Origin: an uncultured Clostridia bacterium
GTDB lineage: Bacteria; Bacillota; Clostridia; TANB77; CAG-508
Length of the DNA stretch: 64,000 nucleotides
Direction: 5' to 3'
Assembly (NCBI GenBank): GCA_948852945.1
Contig: CAQPBJ010000004.1
Location: 1 to 64,000, forward strand
Below are positions 12,195-21,465 of the stretch, in pieces (position 1 is the first letter of the stretch; the number at the start of each line of letters is the position of its first letter). The notes beneath the pieces are model-generated. The model did not search any database and had not been told where the DNA came from. It was given only the letters and a program-made list of their open reading frames with translations. Made by a program: the position numbers and the translations under genes.

Positions 12195-13202
12195 TTAATA
12201 ACCTTTTTCATCTTTTATATCAATATGCAAATTTAAATCTTCCTCAGTTGGTAAAGCATCTACGAGCTCTTTTGGTAATATTTCAAATGAAGAAACACCT
12301 ATTGGATTTTCAACATTGTTTAATGAATATTCAACAGTTAATCTTTTCTTACCTTTACATAATATTAAACCAATAGTATCATTGTCTTTATCTGTTTTTA
12401 GTGAATGATTTACAGCATTTATGTAGAAGTTTATTTTTCCCGCATATTCAGGTTTAAACTCTCCAACTTTTAATTCAATTACGACATAGCATCTTAATTT
12501 CAAGTGATAAAATAACATATCCAAAAAGTAATCCTTATTATCTACTGTTATCTTATATTGATTTCCAACAAAACTAAATCCCTTTCCGTAGTTCTATTAA
12601 ACTATCAAAGCATTTTCTAGTTCTGTTTCAATATATTTTTCTTTTAGAAGTGGTAAATTAAATATGTATGGATCCTTTTGCATACTATTCGCCATATCAC
12701 TTAATGGAGATAATAGTTTTTTATTAAAATTATTATCTTTCACATTTTTCCCTTGTCTTTCATATAAATTGGTTTCAATTTGTATTTGAAGAACATCAAC
12801 TGACCAGCCATTTTCAAGACATTTATGCATATACCACAATCTTTCATCTTCATTTTTTATTTTATCTAAAATAAGCAAATTATGAGACCAAGGAATTTGT
12901 GCAGATGCCATCTGCACTTTTTCATTTGCACTTGATTCTAAATAAAATTTTTTCATATTTTTAATATTTCTAACTGAAAATCCCTTAATGTTAGGAAAAT
13001 CGATTTTCATTTGCGTGCTTAAACTGTCAATAAATTTATTTCCCCAAGAAGATTTTTCATTTACTACTTTTCCAATATAAAAATATAATTCTAATAATCT
13101 TTTATTTGCATCACTCATAATCAAAGTTTGCGTTTTATAAATTTCATTTTTTATGCTTTCAAATATCTCTTTAAATTCTTTATCTAACATATTTTGTTCC
13201 AT
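12195..13202 (-). pseudogene. YhcG/DUF1016 PDDEXK nuclease, broken into two pieces
   Basis: The N-terminal piece (13202-12597, start ATG after AGGAGG) carries the DUF1016 N-terminal region with YFYIGKVV, IPWSHN and LYERQGK. The C-terminal piece (to 12195) carries the nuclease core LDMLFYHLKLRCYVVIELK, GEFKPEYAGK and GLILCKGK. Between them are tandem in-frame stops TAA TAG at about 12593-12598. The short stretch SLIELRKG, which should join the domains, is in another frame, and a run GGG returns the frame to GFSFVGNQ. A small deletion plus compensating indels is the simplest explanation. The ATG at 12524 is inside the conserved nuclease domain, so it is not a real gene start. Intact relatives are PD-(D/E)XK proteins with proposed recombination or defence roles. 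Confidence 0.85.
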
Positions 13203-13383
13203 GTTAACCTCCTGTTTTTATTCTTTATTATTTCTTTTCTTCTAAAAATCAATTACAAATTAAAGAAAGTTAATATTTTGCACTTATTAAATATCATTAT
13301 TTCTTTAGAATATCAATATAATCGCTATAAAACTTTAATAATTATAGACTCTTTTATATGTCAAATTTCTACTGTCACTAGAT

Positions 13384-13410
13384 AAAAAAATCGGGGGCGC
13401 ATTCGCCCCC
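13384..13410 (-). terminator. Terminator after the small membrane protein
   Basis: GC-rich 7-bp stem GGGGGCG/CGCCCCC (13393-13399 with 13404-13410) followed on the minus strand by a T7 tract. Confidence 0.9.
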
Positions 13411-13432
13411 TTTCTGTTTGAGGTTGTGTCGT

Positions 13433-13735
13433 TTAGATAGTTGTAGCTGTGCACTTCTTGGTGATGAAATACAGTCCTACGCTCATCGCAAAGCAAAAGA
13501 TTCCCACCAGGTTGATACAGCTAATAAAGCTCAGCACAAGGAAAATGAATATGAACCATTTGAAGAACTTGTGCTTGACCATGATTGTGGATGCGAAACA
13601 GCAGATTAAGGCTTCGATGAGAAGATACAAAAAGCCTTTGTTCGGCGTCATTCCCATTCCTGCCAAAAGTTTGCAGCCGATAATCCACACAGCTATCCAT
13701 ACTAACCACATTGCAGTCCGTTTCTTTACTCTCAT
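13433..13735 (-). CDS. Small hypothetical membrane protein, higher-GC
   Basis: A 100-residue protein starting MRVKKRTAMW, chosen because GGAGG sits 8 nt before the ATG at 13735; an upstream ATG at 13750 would overlap that ribosome site. About three to four hydrophobic segments (WLVWIAVWIIGCKLL, YLLIEALICCFAS, FKWFIFIFLVLSF, LVGIFCFAMSVGLYFI) fill most of the chain. I recognise no family. Its base composition is clearly higher in GC than its neighbours, and it stands alone between its own strong promoter and a GC-rich terminator, which suggests recent acquisition. Other genes of this type are at 24941, 29568, 47540 and 55417. Confidence 0.7.
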   Translation of the reverse strand: MRVKKRTAMWLVWIAVWIIGCKLLAGMGMTPNKGFLYLLIEALICCFASTIMVKHKFFKWFIFIFLVLSFISCINLVGIFCFAMSVGLYFITKKCTATTI

Positions 13736-13779
13736 ATAGAGCACCTCCATGGTTTATTAAGACTTTTGTCTACATATTA

Positions 13780-13820
13780 ATTATACCATTTTATCGAGCT
13801 TATGTAAACTTTTACATAAG
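13780..13820 (-). promoter_or_regulatory. Promoter with overlapping inverted repeat
   Basis: -35 TTTACA (13808-13803), 17-bp spacer, -10 TATAAT (13785-13780). A near-perfect 22-bp inverted repeat (13799-13820; TTATGTAAA arms) covers the -35 and could bind a dimeric regulator. Confidence 0.65.
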
Positions 13821-13831
13821 TTAACTATATG

Positions 13832-14941
13832 CTATTGCAATTTTTCTAACTTAATTTTTACTTCAAAATTCTTTTTGTTTCTTTTTATTTTTAATGTTAC
13901 TTCATCTCCTATATTTTTTTCATAAATATATTTTTTTAAATCATTCATTGTTTCTACTTTTTTTCCGTCTATTTCTTCTAATATATCTCCTTTTATAATG
14001 TTACTGTTTTTTAATGGTCCATTTGTATCTATTTCTTCAATGTATATTCCTTTTTCTAGTTCTATATTTTGGCTTAGGTATGCTACAGCTTCTTTGTCAT
14101 AACCATATATTCCGATATATGGTTCTTCAAATTTACCTGTTTCATTTAGTTTTTTTATTATTGGTTTTATTATATTTATTGGTATTGCAAATCCTATTCC
14201 TTCACTTTCTTCTATTTTTAGTGTTGTTATTCCTAAAACTTCTCCATACTCATTTATTAGAGCTCCTCCACTATTTCCTTCATTTATCGTTGCATCTGTT
14301 TGTAATAATCCTTCAAAATATGTTTTTTTGTCTCCATCTTCTACTTTTATTGTTCTATCTATTCCGCTTATAATTCCTGAAGTTACTGTTCTTTGTAACT
14401 CATATCCTAATGGATTTCCTATTGCATATACTTTTGTTCCTAATCGTATCTTATCTGAATCTCCTAATTCTATCACTGGCAAGTTTTTTATATTTGTTTT
14501 TACTATTGCTAAATCTAAGTCATTATTTGACCATATGACTGTTCCGTTATCAGTTACACCATTTTTTAAAGTTATATAACATATACTATATACGTCTCCT
14601 GCTACATGTGCGTTTGTTAATATATATCCCTTTTCAGAAATTATTATCCCGCTTCCTAAATTTAAATTTTCTACACTATGTTCCAAAAATACTGTTGTTC
14701 CTATGTCTCTAACTTTTGATATTCCTACTGTGCTTTCTGTTATATCTTCTAATATGTCTTCTATGCTACTTTCTTCACTTACTTTTTTTACTATTGTTTT
14801 GGCAACAATATTTGATGAATACTCATATTTTTTATTATCGAGTATTAGTGTATATGCAATTACTGTAAAAAAAGCTACTAAAGCCATAATTAAAAATAAT
14901 AAATATATGTTTTTTGAATTTTTTGAATTTAACTCGTACAT
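13832..14941 (-). CDS. htrA: HtrA/DegP-family membrane-anchored serine protease
   Basis: Extracytoplasmic quality-control protease. N-terminal TM (about residues 14-34), then a trypsin-like domain with catalytic His in NAHVAGD (about 110), Asp in DLDLAIV (about 142) and Ser in GNSGGALI (about 224), then one C-terminal PDZ domain (about 270-365; VKIKLEKLQ end). At 369 residues it fits the Gram-positive one-PDZ HtrA/YkdA type. Start taken as the ATG at 14941 after GGAG; the GTG at 14947 lies in the ribosome site. Divergent from the NRPS operon across a 190-bp AT-rich gap in which I see no clear operator. Confidence 0.93.
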   Translation of the reverse strand: MYELNSKNSKNIYLLFLIMALVAFFTVIAYTLILDNKKYEYSSNIVAKTIVKKVSEESSIEDILEDITESTVGISKVRDIGTTVFLEHSVENLNLGSGIIISEKGYILTNAHVAGDVYSICYITLKNGVTDNGTVIWSNNDLDLAIVKTNIKNLPVIELGDSDKIRLGTKVYAIGNPLGYELQRTVTSGIISGIDRTIKVEDGDKKTYFEGLLQTDATINEGNSGGALINEYGEVLGITTLKIEESEGIGFAIPINIIKPIIKKLNETGKFEEPYIGIYGYDKEAVAYLSQNIELEKGIYIEEIDTNGPLKNSNIIKGDILEEIDGKKVETMNDLKKYIYEKNIGDEVTLKIKRNKKNFEVKIKLEKLQ

Positions 14942-15129
14942 TTTCACTCCTTTTTTTATTATTCACTTATGTTTTAAAAATATACTTTCTGCTAATTTAA
15001 ATACAAAAATCGTTCGACATATATAGCCTCAAAGTCAAAATATCTCTTTTTTGTTACATTTTTCGTTTTTTCTTTTATTCTTATTTTTTTTCTTATATAA
15101 TGCTATAAAAAAAGTGGAGAGTTAGGTTT

Positions 15130-18100
15130 ATGGATAAAAACTTTTATGACTTTACTTATTCCCAAAAGTCAATGTGGGATGAGGAAAGTTTTTTTGACAA
15201 AAGCCCTCTAAATAATATTGCTGCTTATCTGGTAGTAAATGAGGATGTTGATTTTATAAAATTAAAAAAATCGCTATTAAAATTTGTTAAAAATAATGAT
15301 AGCTTTAGAACTAAATTAATTAAAAATAATGATATTATTTCTCAATATTTTGAAGATTTTTATAATCAAGATATTGAGCTTTTGGAATTGGAAAATATTG
15401 ATGCTGTAGAAAATGTTTGTCGTATGATGTCAAACGTTCCCTTCAATCTTTTCGATTCTTTTTTATTCGAATTTAAAATGTTTAAGCTACCTAATAAAAA
15501 AGGTGGTTTTATTTTAAATGCTCATCATTTAATTTTTGATGCATGGTCTTCAAGCCTTCTTATTAATCAGGTTATGAATGATTATCAAGATATTTCTGAT
15601 GATGCAATTTCGAATTCTTATATTAATCATATTGTTTCTGAACAGAATTATCTTTCTAGTGATAAATTTAAAAAAGATAAGGAATATTGGTCTAATGTAT
15701 TTACTTCTATTCCTGACCCTGTTACTATTCCTGTTGTTAAACAGAATGGTAATTCATCTATTTCTTCTTATTCAATAAGAAAAGATTTCTTTTTGAGTAA
15801 AGCTATTCAAAAAAGGATAAATAGCTTTTGCACGACAAATAAAATTTCGTGTTATGCATTTTTTATGGCAGTTTATTCTGTTTATTTAGCACGTATTAAT
15901 AATACAACTCATTTTGCTTTTGGTACTCCTGTTCTTAATAGAAGTAATTATCAAGAGAAAAATACTGTAGGTCTTTTTATTTCTACAATTCCTTTTTGTA
16001 TTGATTTAGATTGGTCAAATTCTTTTTCTGAATTTTGTAAATATATTTCTGTGCAGTCTTTAACTAATTTTAGACATCAGAAATATCCATATAAAATTTT
16101 GCTTGAAAATGTACGTGAAAATAATAGTGAAGTTACTACTTTGTACAATACTCTTATTTCTTATCAAAATGCTAGAGCTGATAAGTCAGATACTCTTGAT
16201 TATTATTCAAAGTGGACTTCTCCTTCTGCAATTTTTAATGATTTACAAATTCATATTCATGATATTAATGATGATGATTCTTTGATTATTTCTTATGATT
16301 TTAAAATTGCTAAATATACTGAAAAAATAATTGTTGATACTCATAAGAGAATTATAAATATTATTAATCAAATTTTATCAGATGATTCTATTTTGCTTTC
16401 TGATTTAGAAGTTGTTACAAATCAAGAGAAAAAACAATTACTTTCAATTTGTGATACTAAAAAATATTATCAAAAAAGTAAGTCAATTCAGTATTTTATT
16501 GAAAAACAAGCGGAAAAAAATCCTGATAAAGTAGCTATTATTTCTAATAATAAATCACTTACTTATCGTGAGCTTAATGAAAAAGCAAATAGTTTGGCTT
16601 TTTATCTTAGAGAAAATCTTGGTGTTAAGCCAAATACTTTTGTTGGTATTTTACAAAAAAGATCTATCGAAATGATGGTTAGCCTTCTTGCTGTTTTAAA
16701 ATCAGGTGGGGCTTATTTGCCATTAGATTTTAATTATCCTAAGGATCGAATTGCTTATATGCTTGAAAATAGTGATACTAAGGTTTTATTGACTTCTGAT
16801 GAATTGAGTGAAATTGTTGATGATAATTCTATTACTAAAATTAATGTGGATTTAAGCGATAAAAAAATATTTAATAAAAATATTTCTAATTTAACTGATA
16901 TAAATAATTCTTCTGATATTGCTTATATTATTTATACTTCTGGTTCTACTGGAAAGCCAAAAGGTGTTAAGTTAAAACATAGAAATGTTAATAATTTTGT
17001 TTTAGGTATGACTGATAAAATAGATTTTTCTTCTAATAAATCTATTGTGTCTGTTACTACTATTTGTTTCGATATTTTTGTTTTGGAGTCTTGGCTTCCA
17101 TTGCAAAAAGGATTAACTATTGTTTTAGCTAACGAGGAAGAACAAAATGATCAAATTTTGCTTAATGATTTGTGTTTAAAAAATAATGTTAATATTATTC
17201 AAACTACACCTTCTAGAATGAAGAAATTGACTTCTAATATTGAATATTGTACTTATTTTAATAGTTTAACTGATATTTTAGTTGGTGGTGAAAGTTTTCC
17301 TAATACATTATTAGAATATTTGAAAAAATTAGGTAAAAGAAAAGATTTTAAAATTTATAATGTTTATGGACCTACTGAGACTGCTGTTTGGTCTACTGTT
17401 AAAAATCTGACTCATACTTCAATTATAAATATTGGAACTCCTATAGCTAATACTTCTTGCTATATTTTAGATGGAGCTAGTCATAGATTATTACCAAAAG
17501 GTATTGATGGTACATTATTTATTGGCGGTGATGGTGTTTGTGCTGGTTATCATAAAAGAGAAGATTTAAATGAATCTCTTTTTATTAAAAGTAACTATGA
17601 TGCTAAAGAAATTATATATAATACTAATGATTTAGCTAGATATTCTAATAATAATGAGATTGTTCACTTAGGTCGTGCTGATTTTCAAGTTAAAATTCGT
17701 GGGTATCGTATTGAAATTGGTGAAATTGAAAATAGAGTTTTAAAATACCCTAATATGCTTGAAACTTGTGTTATAGCGCAGAATTCTAACTTTTTAATTT
17801 GCTATTATGTGGCTTCAAAAGACATTATTATTTCGGAACTTGTTTCATTTTTACTTGAAGAGCTTCCAAATTATATGATTCCAGTTTATTTTGTAAAAAT
17901 GAATAAGTTGCCTCTTACTCCAAATGGCAAAATAGATAGAAAATCTCTACCTAAAGTGGATTTAGATAAAGAAGAAAAGATTGTTCTTGCATCTACTGAT
18001 ACAGAGCGACTTTTAGAAAAATATATTTTAAAAATTTTGAATAATGGTGTGGAAAATGTTGATATTAATACTCCTTTTATTTCTTTAGGATTAGATTCGC

Positions 18101-19422
18101 TTAGTATTGTACAACTTCAATCTATGCTTTTAGGAGAAAATTTAAATTTAACTACTCAAACTTTTTATAAATATCCTACCTTAAAGCAGCTTGCACAATA
18201 TATAGATAAACATGATTCTTTATCTTGCGAAACAGCTTTTGAGCTTCCTTCTAATTTTATGCATGAAGAATCAGAAAAAATTATTAATAAAAATCAAAAT
18301 GATTTAGGAAATGTATTTTTAACTGGTGCTAATGGTTTTATTGGTGCTCACGTTTTAAATGAAATTTTAGAAACAACTTCTTCTAAGGTATATTGCTTAG
18401 TAAGAGGTGCTAATGTTGATTTTTCTAAGGAAAGATTACGTTCTTCTTTTGAATTTTATTTTAATAAAGATTTATATAAAAATTTTTCTGATAGGGTTTT
18501 TGTAATCAGAGGCGATGTTTCTGAAGATAATATTGGTATTTCTGAAGACGATTTTGAACTTATAAAGAATAATGTTTCTACAGTTATTCACTCTGCTGCT
18601 ATTGTTAAACATTATGGTGATTTTAATGAGTTTAAAAATATAAATATTAATGGAACTAAAAACATTGTTAAATTTGCTTATGCCAATAAGTTTAGATTTA
18701 TTCATATTTCTTCTATTAGTGTTTCAGGAAATTATTTATTAAAACAAGACAAAAAGAATGTTGATTTTTCTGAAAATAATTTATATATTGGACAACACTA
18801 TACTGAAAATGTTTACGTTAATAGTAAATTTGAATCTGAAAATGTAGTTTATGATTTTATGAAAAAAGGCCTTCGAGGAAAGGTTTTACGTGTTGGTATT
18901 TTATCAGGCAGAACTGGTGATGGAAGGTTCCAAAAAAATATTGCTGCTAATGCTTTTTATAGCCGTATTAAATCTTTTGTGACTATTGATGCTATTTCTA
19001 AAAACTTGTTAACTCAAAAGATTGAATTTACACCTGTAGATGAATGTGCTAAAGCTATTGTTTTACTTGCTAAAACTTCAGAATTAGATAATAAAATATT
19101 CCATTTATATAATCATAATTTAGTTTCTTTGAAAAATATTATTAAGACTTTAAATAATAATGGTTTTAATATAAAATTATTAGATGAAGATACGTTTAAA
19201 AATCGTATTTTGGAATATTCTAAATCTAAAAATGAGACTATATCTGCACTTGTTAATGATTTTAATACTACGAATTTGTCTCTTGATTATAATTTTTCTG
19301 TGAACATTAAGTCTGATTTTACTAAAAAAGTTTTAAAATCTTTAGGCTTTTCATGGGGAAAAATTGATGAGAATTATTTATCTATAATAGTTAAATATAT
19401 GAAGGATGTTGATTTTATATAA
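15130..19422 (+). CDS. Single-module NRPS: condensation, adenylation, carrier, reductase
   Basis: Nonribosomal peptide synthetase of 1,430 residues. C domain with active-site HHLIFDAWS (about 132; HHxxxDA where HHxxxDG is usual), A domain (about 460-930) with YTSGSTGKPKG (about 602), YGPTETAVWS and NGKIDRKSLP, carrier domain with phosphopantetheine serine in LGLDSLSIVQ (about 990), and a C-terminal NAD(P)H thioester reductase opening with LTGANGFIGAHVL (about 1064). My manual alignment to the GrsA pocket gives D-I-L-Q-L-G-V-V-W-K, close to known glycine codes. No thioesterase is present, so release is probably reductive, giving an aldehyde or alcohol. With an N-terminal C domain and no loading module, the donor may be an acyl group or an aminoacyl carrier encoded elsewhere. 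The downstream kinase and regulator are 17 nt and then 4 nt apart, implying one operon. Confidence 0.93.
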   Translation: MDKNFYDFTYSQKSMWDEESFFDKSPLNNIAAYLVVNEDVDFIKLKKSLLKFVKNNDSFRTKLIKNNDIISQYFEDFYNQDIELLELENIDAVENVCRMMSNVPFNLFDSFLFEFKMFKLPNKKGGFILNAHHLIFDAWSSSLLINQVMNDYQDISDDAISNSYINHIVSEQNYLSSDKFKKDKEYWSNVFTSIPDPVTIPVVKQNGNSSISSYSIRKDFFLSKAIQKRINSFCTTNKISCYAFFMAVYSVYLARINNTTHFAFGTPVLNRSNYQEKNTVGLFISTIPFCIDLDWSNSFSEFCKYISVQSLTNFRHQKYPYKILLENVRENNSEVTTLYNTLISYQNARADKSDTLDYYSKWTSPSAIFNDLQIHIHDINDDDSLIISYDFKIAKYTEKIIVDTHKRIINIINQILSDDSILLSDLEVVTNQEKKQLLSICDTKKYYQKSKSIQYFIEKQAEKNPDKVAIISNNKSLTYRELNEKANSLAFYLRENLGVKPNTFVGILQKRSIEMMVSLLAVLKSGGAYLPLDFNYPKDRIAYMLENSDTKVLLTSDELSEIVDDNSITKINVDLSDKKIFNKNISNLTDINNSSDIAYIIYTSGSTGKPKGVKLKHRNVNNFVLGMTDKIDFSSNKSIVSVTTICFDIFVLESWLPLQKGLTIVLANEEEQNDQILLNDLCLKNNVNIIQTTPSRMKKLTSNIEYCTYFNSLTDILVGGESFPNTLLEYLKKLGKRKDFKIYNVYGPTETAVWSTVKNLTHTSIINIGTPIANTSCYILDGASHRLLPKGIDGTLFIGGDGVCAGYHKREDLNESLFIKSNYDAKEIIYNTNDLARYSNNNEIVHLGRADFQVKIRGYRIEIGEIENRVLKYPNMLETCVIAQNSNFLICYYVASKDIIISELVSFLLEELPNYMIPVYFVKMNKLPLTPNGKIDRKSLPKVDLDKEEKIVLASTDTERLLEKYILKILNNGVENVDINTPFISLGLDSLSIVQLQSMLLGENLNLTTQTFYKYPTLKQLAQYIDKHDSLSCETAFELPSNFMHEESEKIINKNQNDLGNVFLTGANGFIGAHVLNEILETTSSKVYCLVRGANVDFSKERLRSSFEFYFNKDLYKNFSDRVFVIRGDVSEDNIGISEDDFELIKNNVSTVIHSAAIVKHYGDFNEFKNININGTKNIVKFAYANKFRFIHISSISVSGNYLLKQDKKNVDFSENNLYIGQHYTENVYVNSKFESENVVYDFMKKGLRGKVLRVGILSGRTGDGRFQKNIAANAFYSRIKSFVTIDAISKNLLTQKIEFTPVDECAKAIVLLAKTSELDNKIFHLYNHNLVSLKNIIKTLNNNGFNIKLLDEDTFKNRILEYSKSKNETISALVNDFNTTNLSLDYNFSVNIKSDFTKKVLKSLGFSWGKIDENYLSIIVKYMKDVDFI

Positions 19423-19439
19423 AATTAAGGAGCTTACTT

Positions 19440-21461
19440 ATGAAGAAAAAAAATATTTCTTTTTTTGGATTGCCTAGTACAAAAATTGCTTTTAGATTTA
19501 TATGTATCGCCTTTATGACGATTTTAGCTGTATATTTTCTTTTGCCTACATTACTTAACTATCCTCCAGAATCTATTAATACTGCTTTTGATATACACAT
19601 GTCTGGAATTCCTTTTGTGGCACAGCTATCATTAATTTTTATCTTTATAGCAATTGTTATATCTATTTTAATTAAGGTTTTATTTAAGCCAATAGACCTT
19701 TGGTATAAGGATCCTAATCCTAATAAATATAATAATTTTAAAAAGGTTTCAGCTATTAGAAAGAAATGTTTTTCTTTACCTTATTTAATATTCTTTTGTG
19801 AAATTATTGTACCTATTATAGGAATAGTCTTGGTTTTGACTCTTACTGGTAGTCATCAGCCAATTATGATTTTTAAAATTTTATTATTAATATTCTCTTT
19901 TCTTTTATTTTTTGCTTCTATTTCATATACATCTTCTCAAAGATTGTATTCGCAAATTTTAAAAGATACTTATAGCAAAAAATATACTATAGGTTTTAGA
20001 GTTTCATTAAAAAATAAAATCTTGCTTCAAATTTTACCTATTTCTGTTATGGGGGTTTTCTTAACTTCTTTAATTGCTTATACTCAAGTTATTAAAGGTA
20101 AAGAAGATTCTTTATATGAAGCTTATAAACTAAGTTTAAATGATAATTTTAGTACTACTACAGAATATAATTCTGATGAACTTATACAATATTTTTCTGA
20201 TTTTACTTTAATGGATATTTCACATTCAAAGTTTATTATTTCCCCTGATAATTCTTATCTTACAGTCAAAGGCTTTGATCCTACTGGTTTTATGCTAGAA
20301 TATACTTATGAATTTGCTACAGAATCTATGGGAAGAACTTATGATGGATATGGTGTTGATACTCAGGGAAATTATATAAAAGTTCATACTGATAAAGGTA
20401 TTTATACTCTTGTTGTTTCATACTCTGTATATTCTTCTGAAACTTTATTATTTTTACTAATAGACTTTTTATTTATTATTTTACTTACAACACTTTTCTT
20501 AGATATTTTTGCGACATCTCTTGCTAAAAATATTGGAACAGTTACTGATTCGCTTGAAAATATAGCTAATACTTCTACTGGAATGACACAATTGCCTATT
20601 ATTTCTAATGATGAAATTGGTGACCTATCTGCTGCTTATAATAAAGTTCAGGAAATGTCTGAAGATAATTTAAAACAAATTAAAGATAATCAAAATTTAT
20701 TAATAGAACGTGAGCGTTTAGCTTCTCTGGGACAAATGATCGGTGGAATTGCTCATAACTTAAAAACACCAATTATGAGTATTGCTGGAGCTAGTGAGGG
20801 GTTAACTAAACTTGTAGATGAATTAGAAATGTCGCTTGGAAATCCTATTGTTACTGAAGAAGACTATCATGCAATAGCTCGTGATATGAGATCATGGATT
20901 GAAAAAATGAAAACTCACACATCTTATATGTCTGATGTTATTACTGTTGTTAAGGGCCAAACTGTTACTTTTTCAGATGATCAAGTTTTCACTTTTAATG
21001 TTGATACTCTATTTAAACAAGTAGATATTTTAATGAGGCATGAACTAAAATCATCACTTACTAATTTAAGAGTCGTTAATAATGTTAGTAATTCTGTTAC
21101 AATAAAAGGTAATATAAATAGTTTAGTTCAAATTTTAAATAACATTATTTCTAATGCTATTCAAGCTTATAATGGTAAAACTGATGAATTTATTGACTTA
21201 TTGGCAGATATGAGAGATAATACAACTATTGAAATTGTGATAAGAGATTATGGACCTGGTCTTCCAAAAGTTGTTCAAGATAATTTATTTAAGCAAATGA
21301 TTACTACTAAAGGAAAATCTGGAACTGGACTTGGACTATTTATGTCTTATTCAAATATAAAAGCTCATTTCAAAGGTGATATTACTTTTGAAACTTGGGA
21401 AAATGAGGGAACTGCGTTTATTATAACCATTCCAATTGATTATAATGATAAAGAGGTATAA
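19440..21461 (+). CDS. Six-TM sensor histidine kinase in the NRPS operon
   Basis: Membrane sensor kinase, 673 residues. Six hydrophobic segments (about 12-32, 50-74, 106-128, 132-152, 190-212, 335-358) leave a roughly 120-residue probable extracytoplasmic domain between TM5 and TM6. A HAMP-like linker and coiled coil follow, then an H-box with phospho-acceptor His439 in GGIAHNLKTPIMS and an ATPase domain with NIISNAIQAY, DYGPGLP and GTGLGLFMS. It sits 17 nt after the NRPS and 4 nt before the response regulator, so it is very likely the partner of the latter. The stimulus is not visible; sensing the NRPS product is an inference from operon structure only. Confidence 0.92.
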   Translation: MKKKNISFFGLPSTKIAFRFICIAFMTILAVYFLLPTLLNYPPESINTAFDIHMSGIPFVAQLSLIFIFIAIVISILIKVLFKPIDLWYKDPNPNKYNNFKKVSAIRKKCFSLPYLIFFCEIIVPIIGIVLVLTLTGSHQPIMIFKILLLIFSFLLFFASISYTSSQRLYSQILKDTYSKKYTIGFRVSLKNKILLQILPISVMGVFLTSLIAYTQVIKGKEDSLYEAYKLSLNDNFSTTTEYNSDELIQYFSDFTLMDISHSKFIISPDNSYLTVKGFDPTGFMLEYTYEFATESMGRTYDGYGVDTQGNYIKVHTDKGIYTLVVSYSVYSSETLLFLLIDFLFIILLTTLFLDIFATSLAKNIGTVTDSLENIANTSTGMTQLPIISNDEIGDLSAAYNKVQEMSEDNLKQIKDNQNLLIERERLASLGQMIGGIAHNLKTPIMSIAGASEGLTKLVDELEMSLGNPIVTEEDYHAIARDMRSWIEKMKTHTSYMSDVITVVKGQTVTFSDDQVFTFNVDTLFKQVDILMRHELKSSLTNLRVVNNVSNSVTIKGNINSLVQILNNIISNAIQAYNGKTDEFIDLLADMRDNTTIEIVIRDYGPGLPKVVQDNLFKQMITTKGKSGTGLGLFMSYSNIKAHFKGDITFETWENEGTAFIITIPIDYNDKEV

Positions 21462-21465
21462 TTTT

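Noticed and set aside
12174..12236. Short plus-strand frame MLSRYKFLITFF after AAAAAGGAG
   Set aside because: Only 20 codons, overlapping the YhcG remnant, with no convincing -35 or terminator.
12195..12504. C-terminal YhcG piece as an independent gene starting at 12524
   Set aside because: Conserved nuclease sequence continues upstream of that ATG to the tandem stops and no ribosome site precedes it.
13418..13609. Plus-strand 63-codon frame opposite the small membrane gene
   Set aside because: The minus frame has a good ribosome site, promoter, terminator and TM pattern; the plus frame has none of these.
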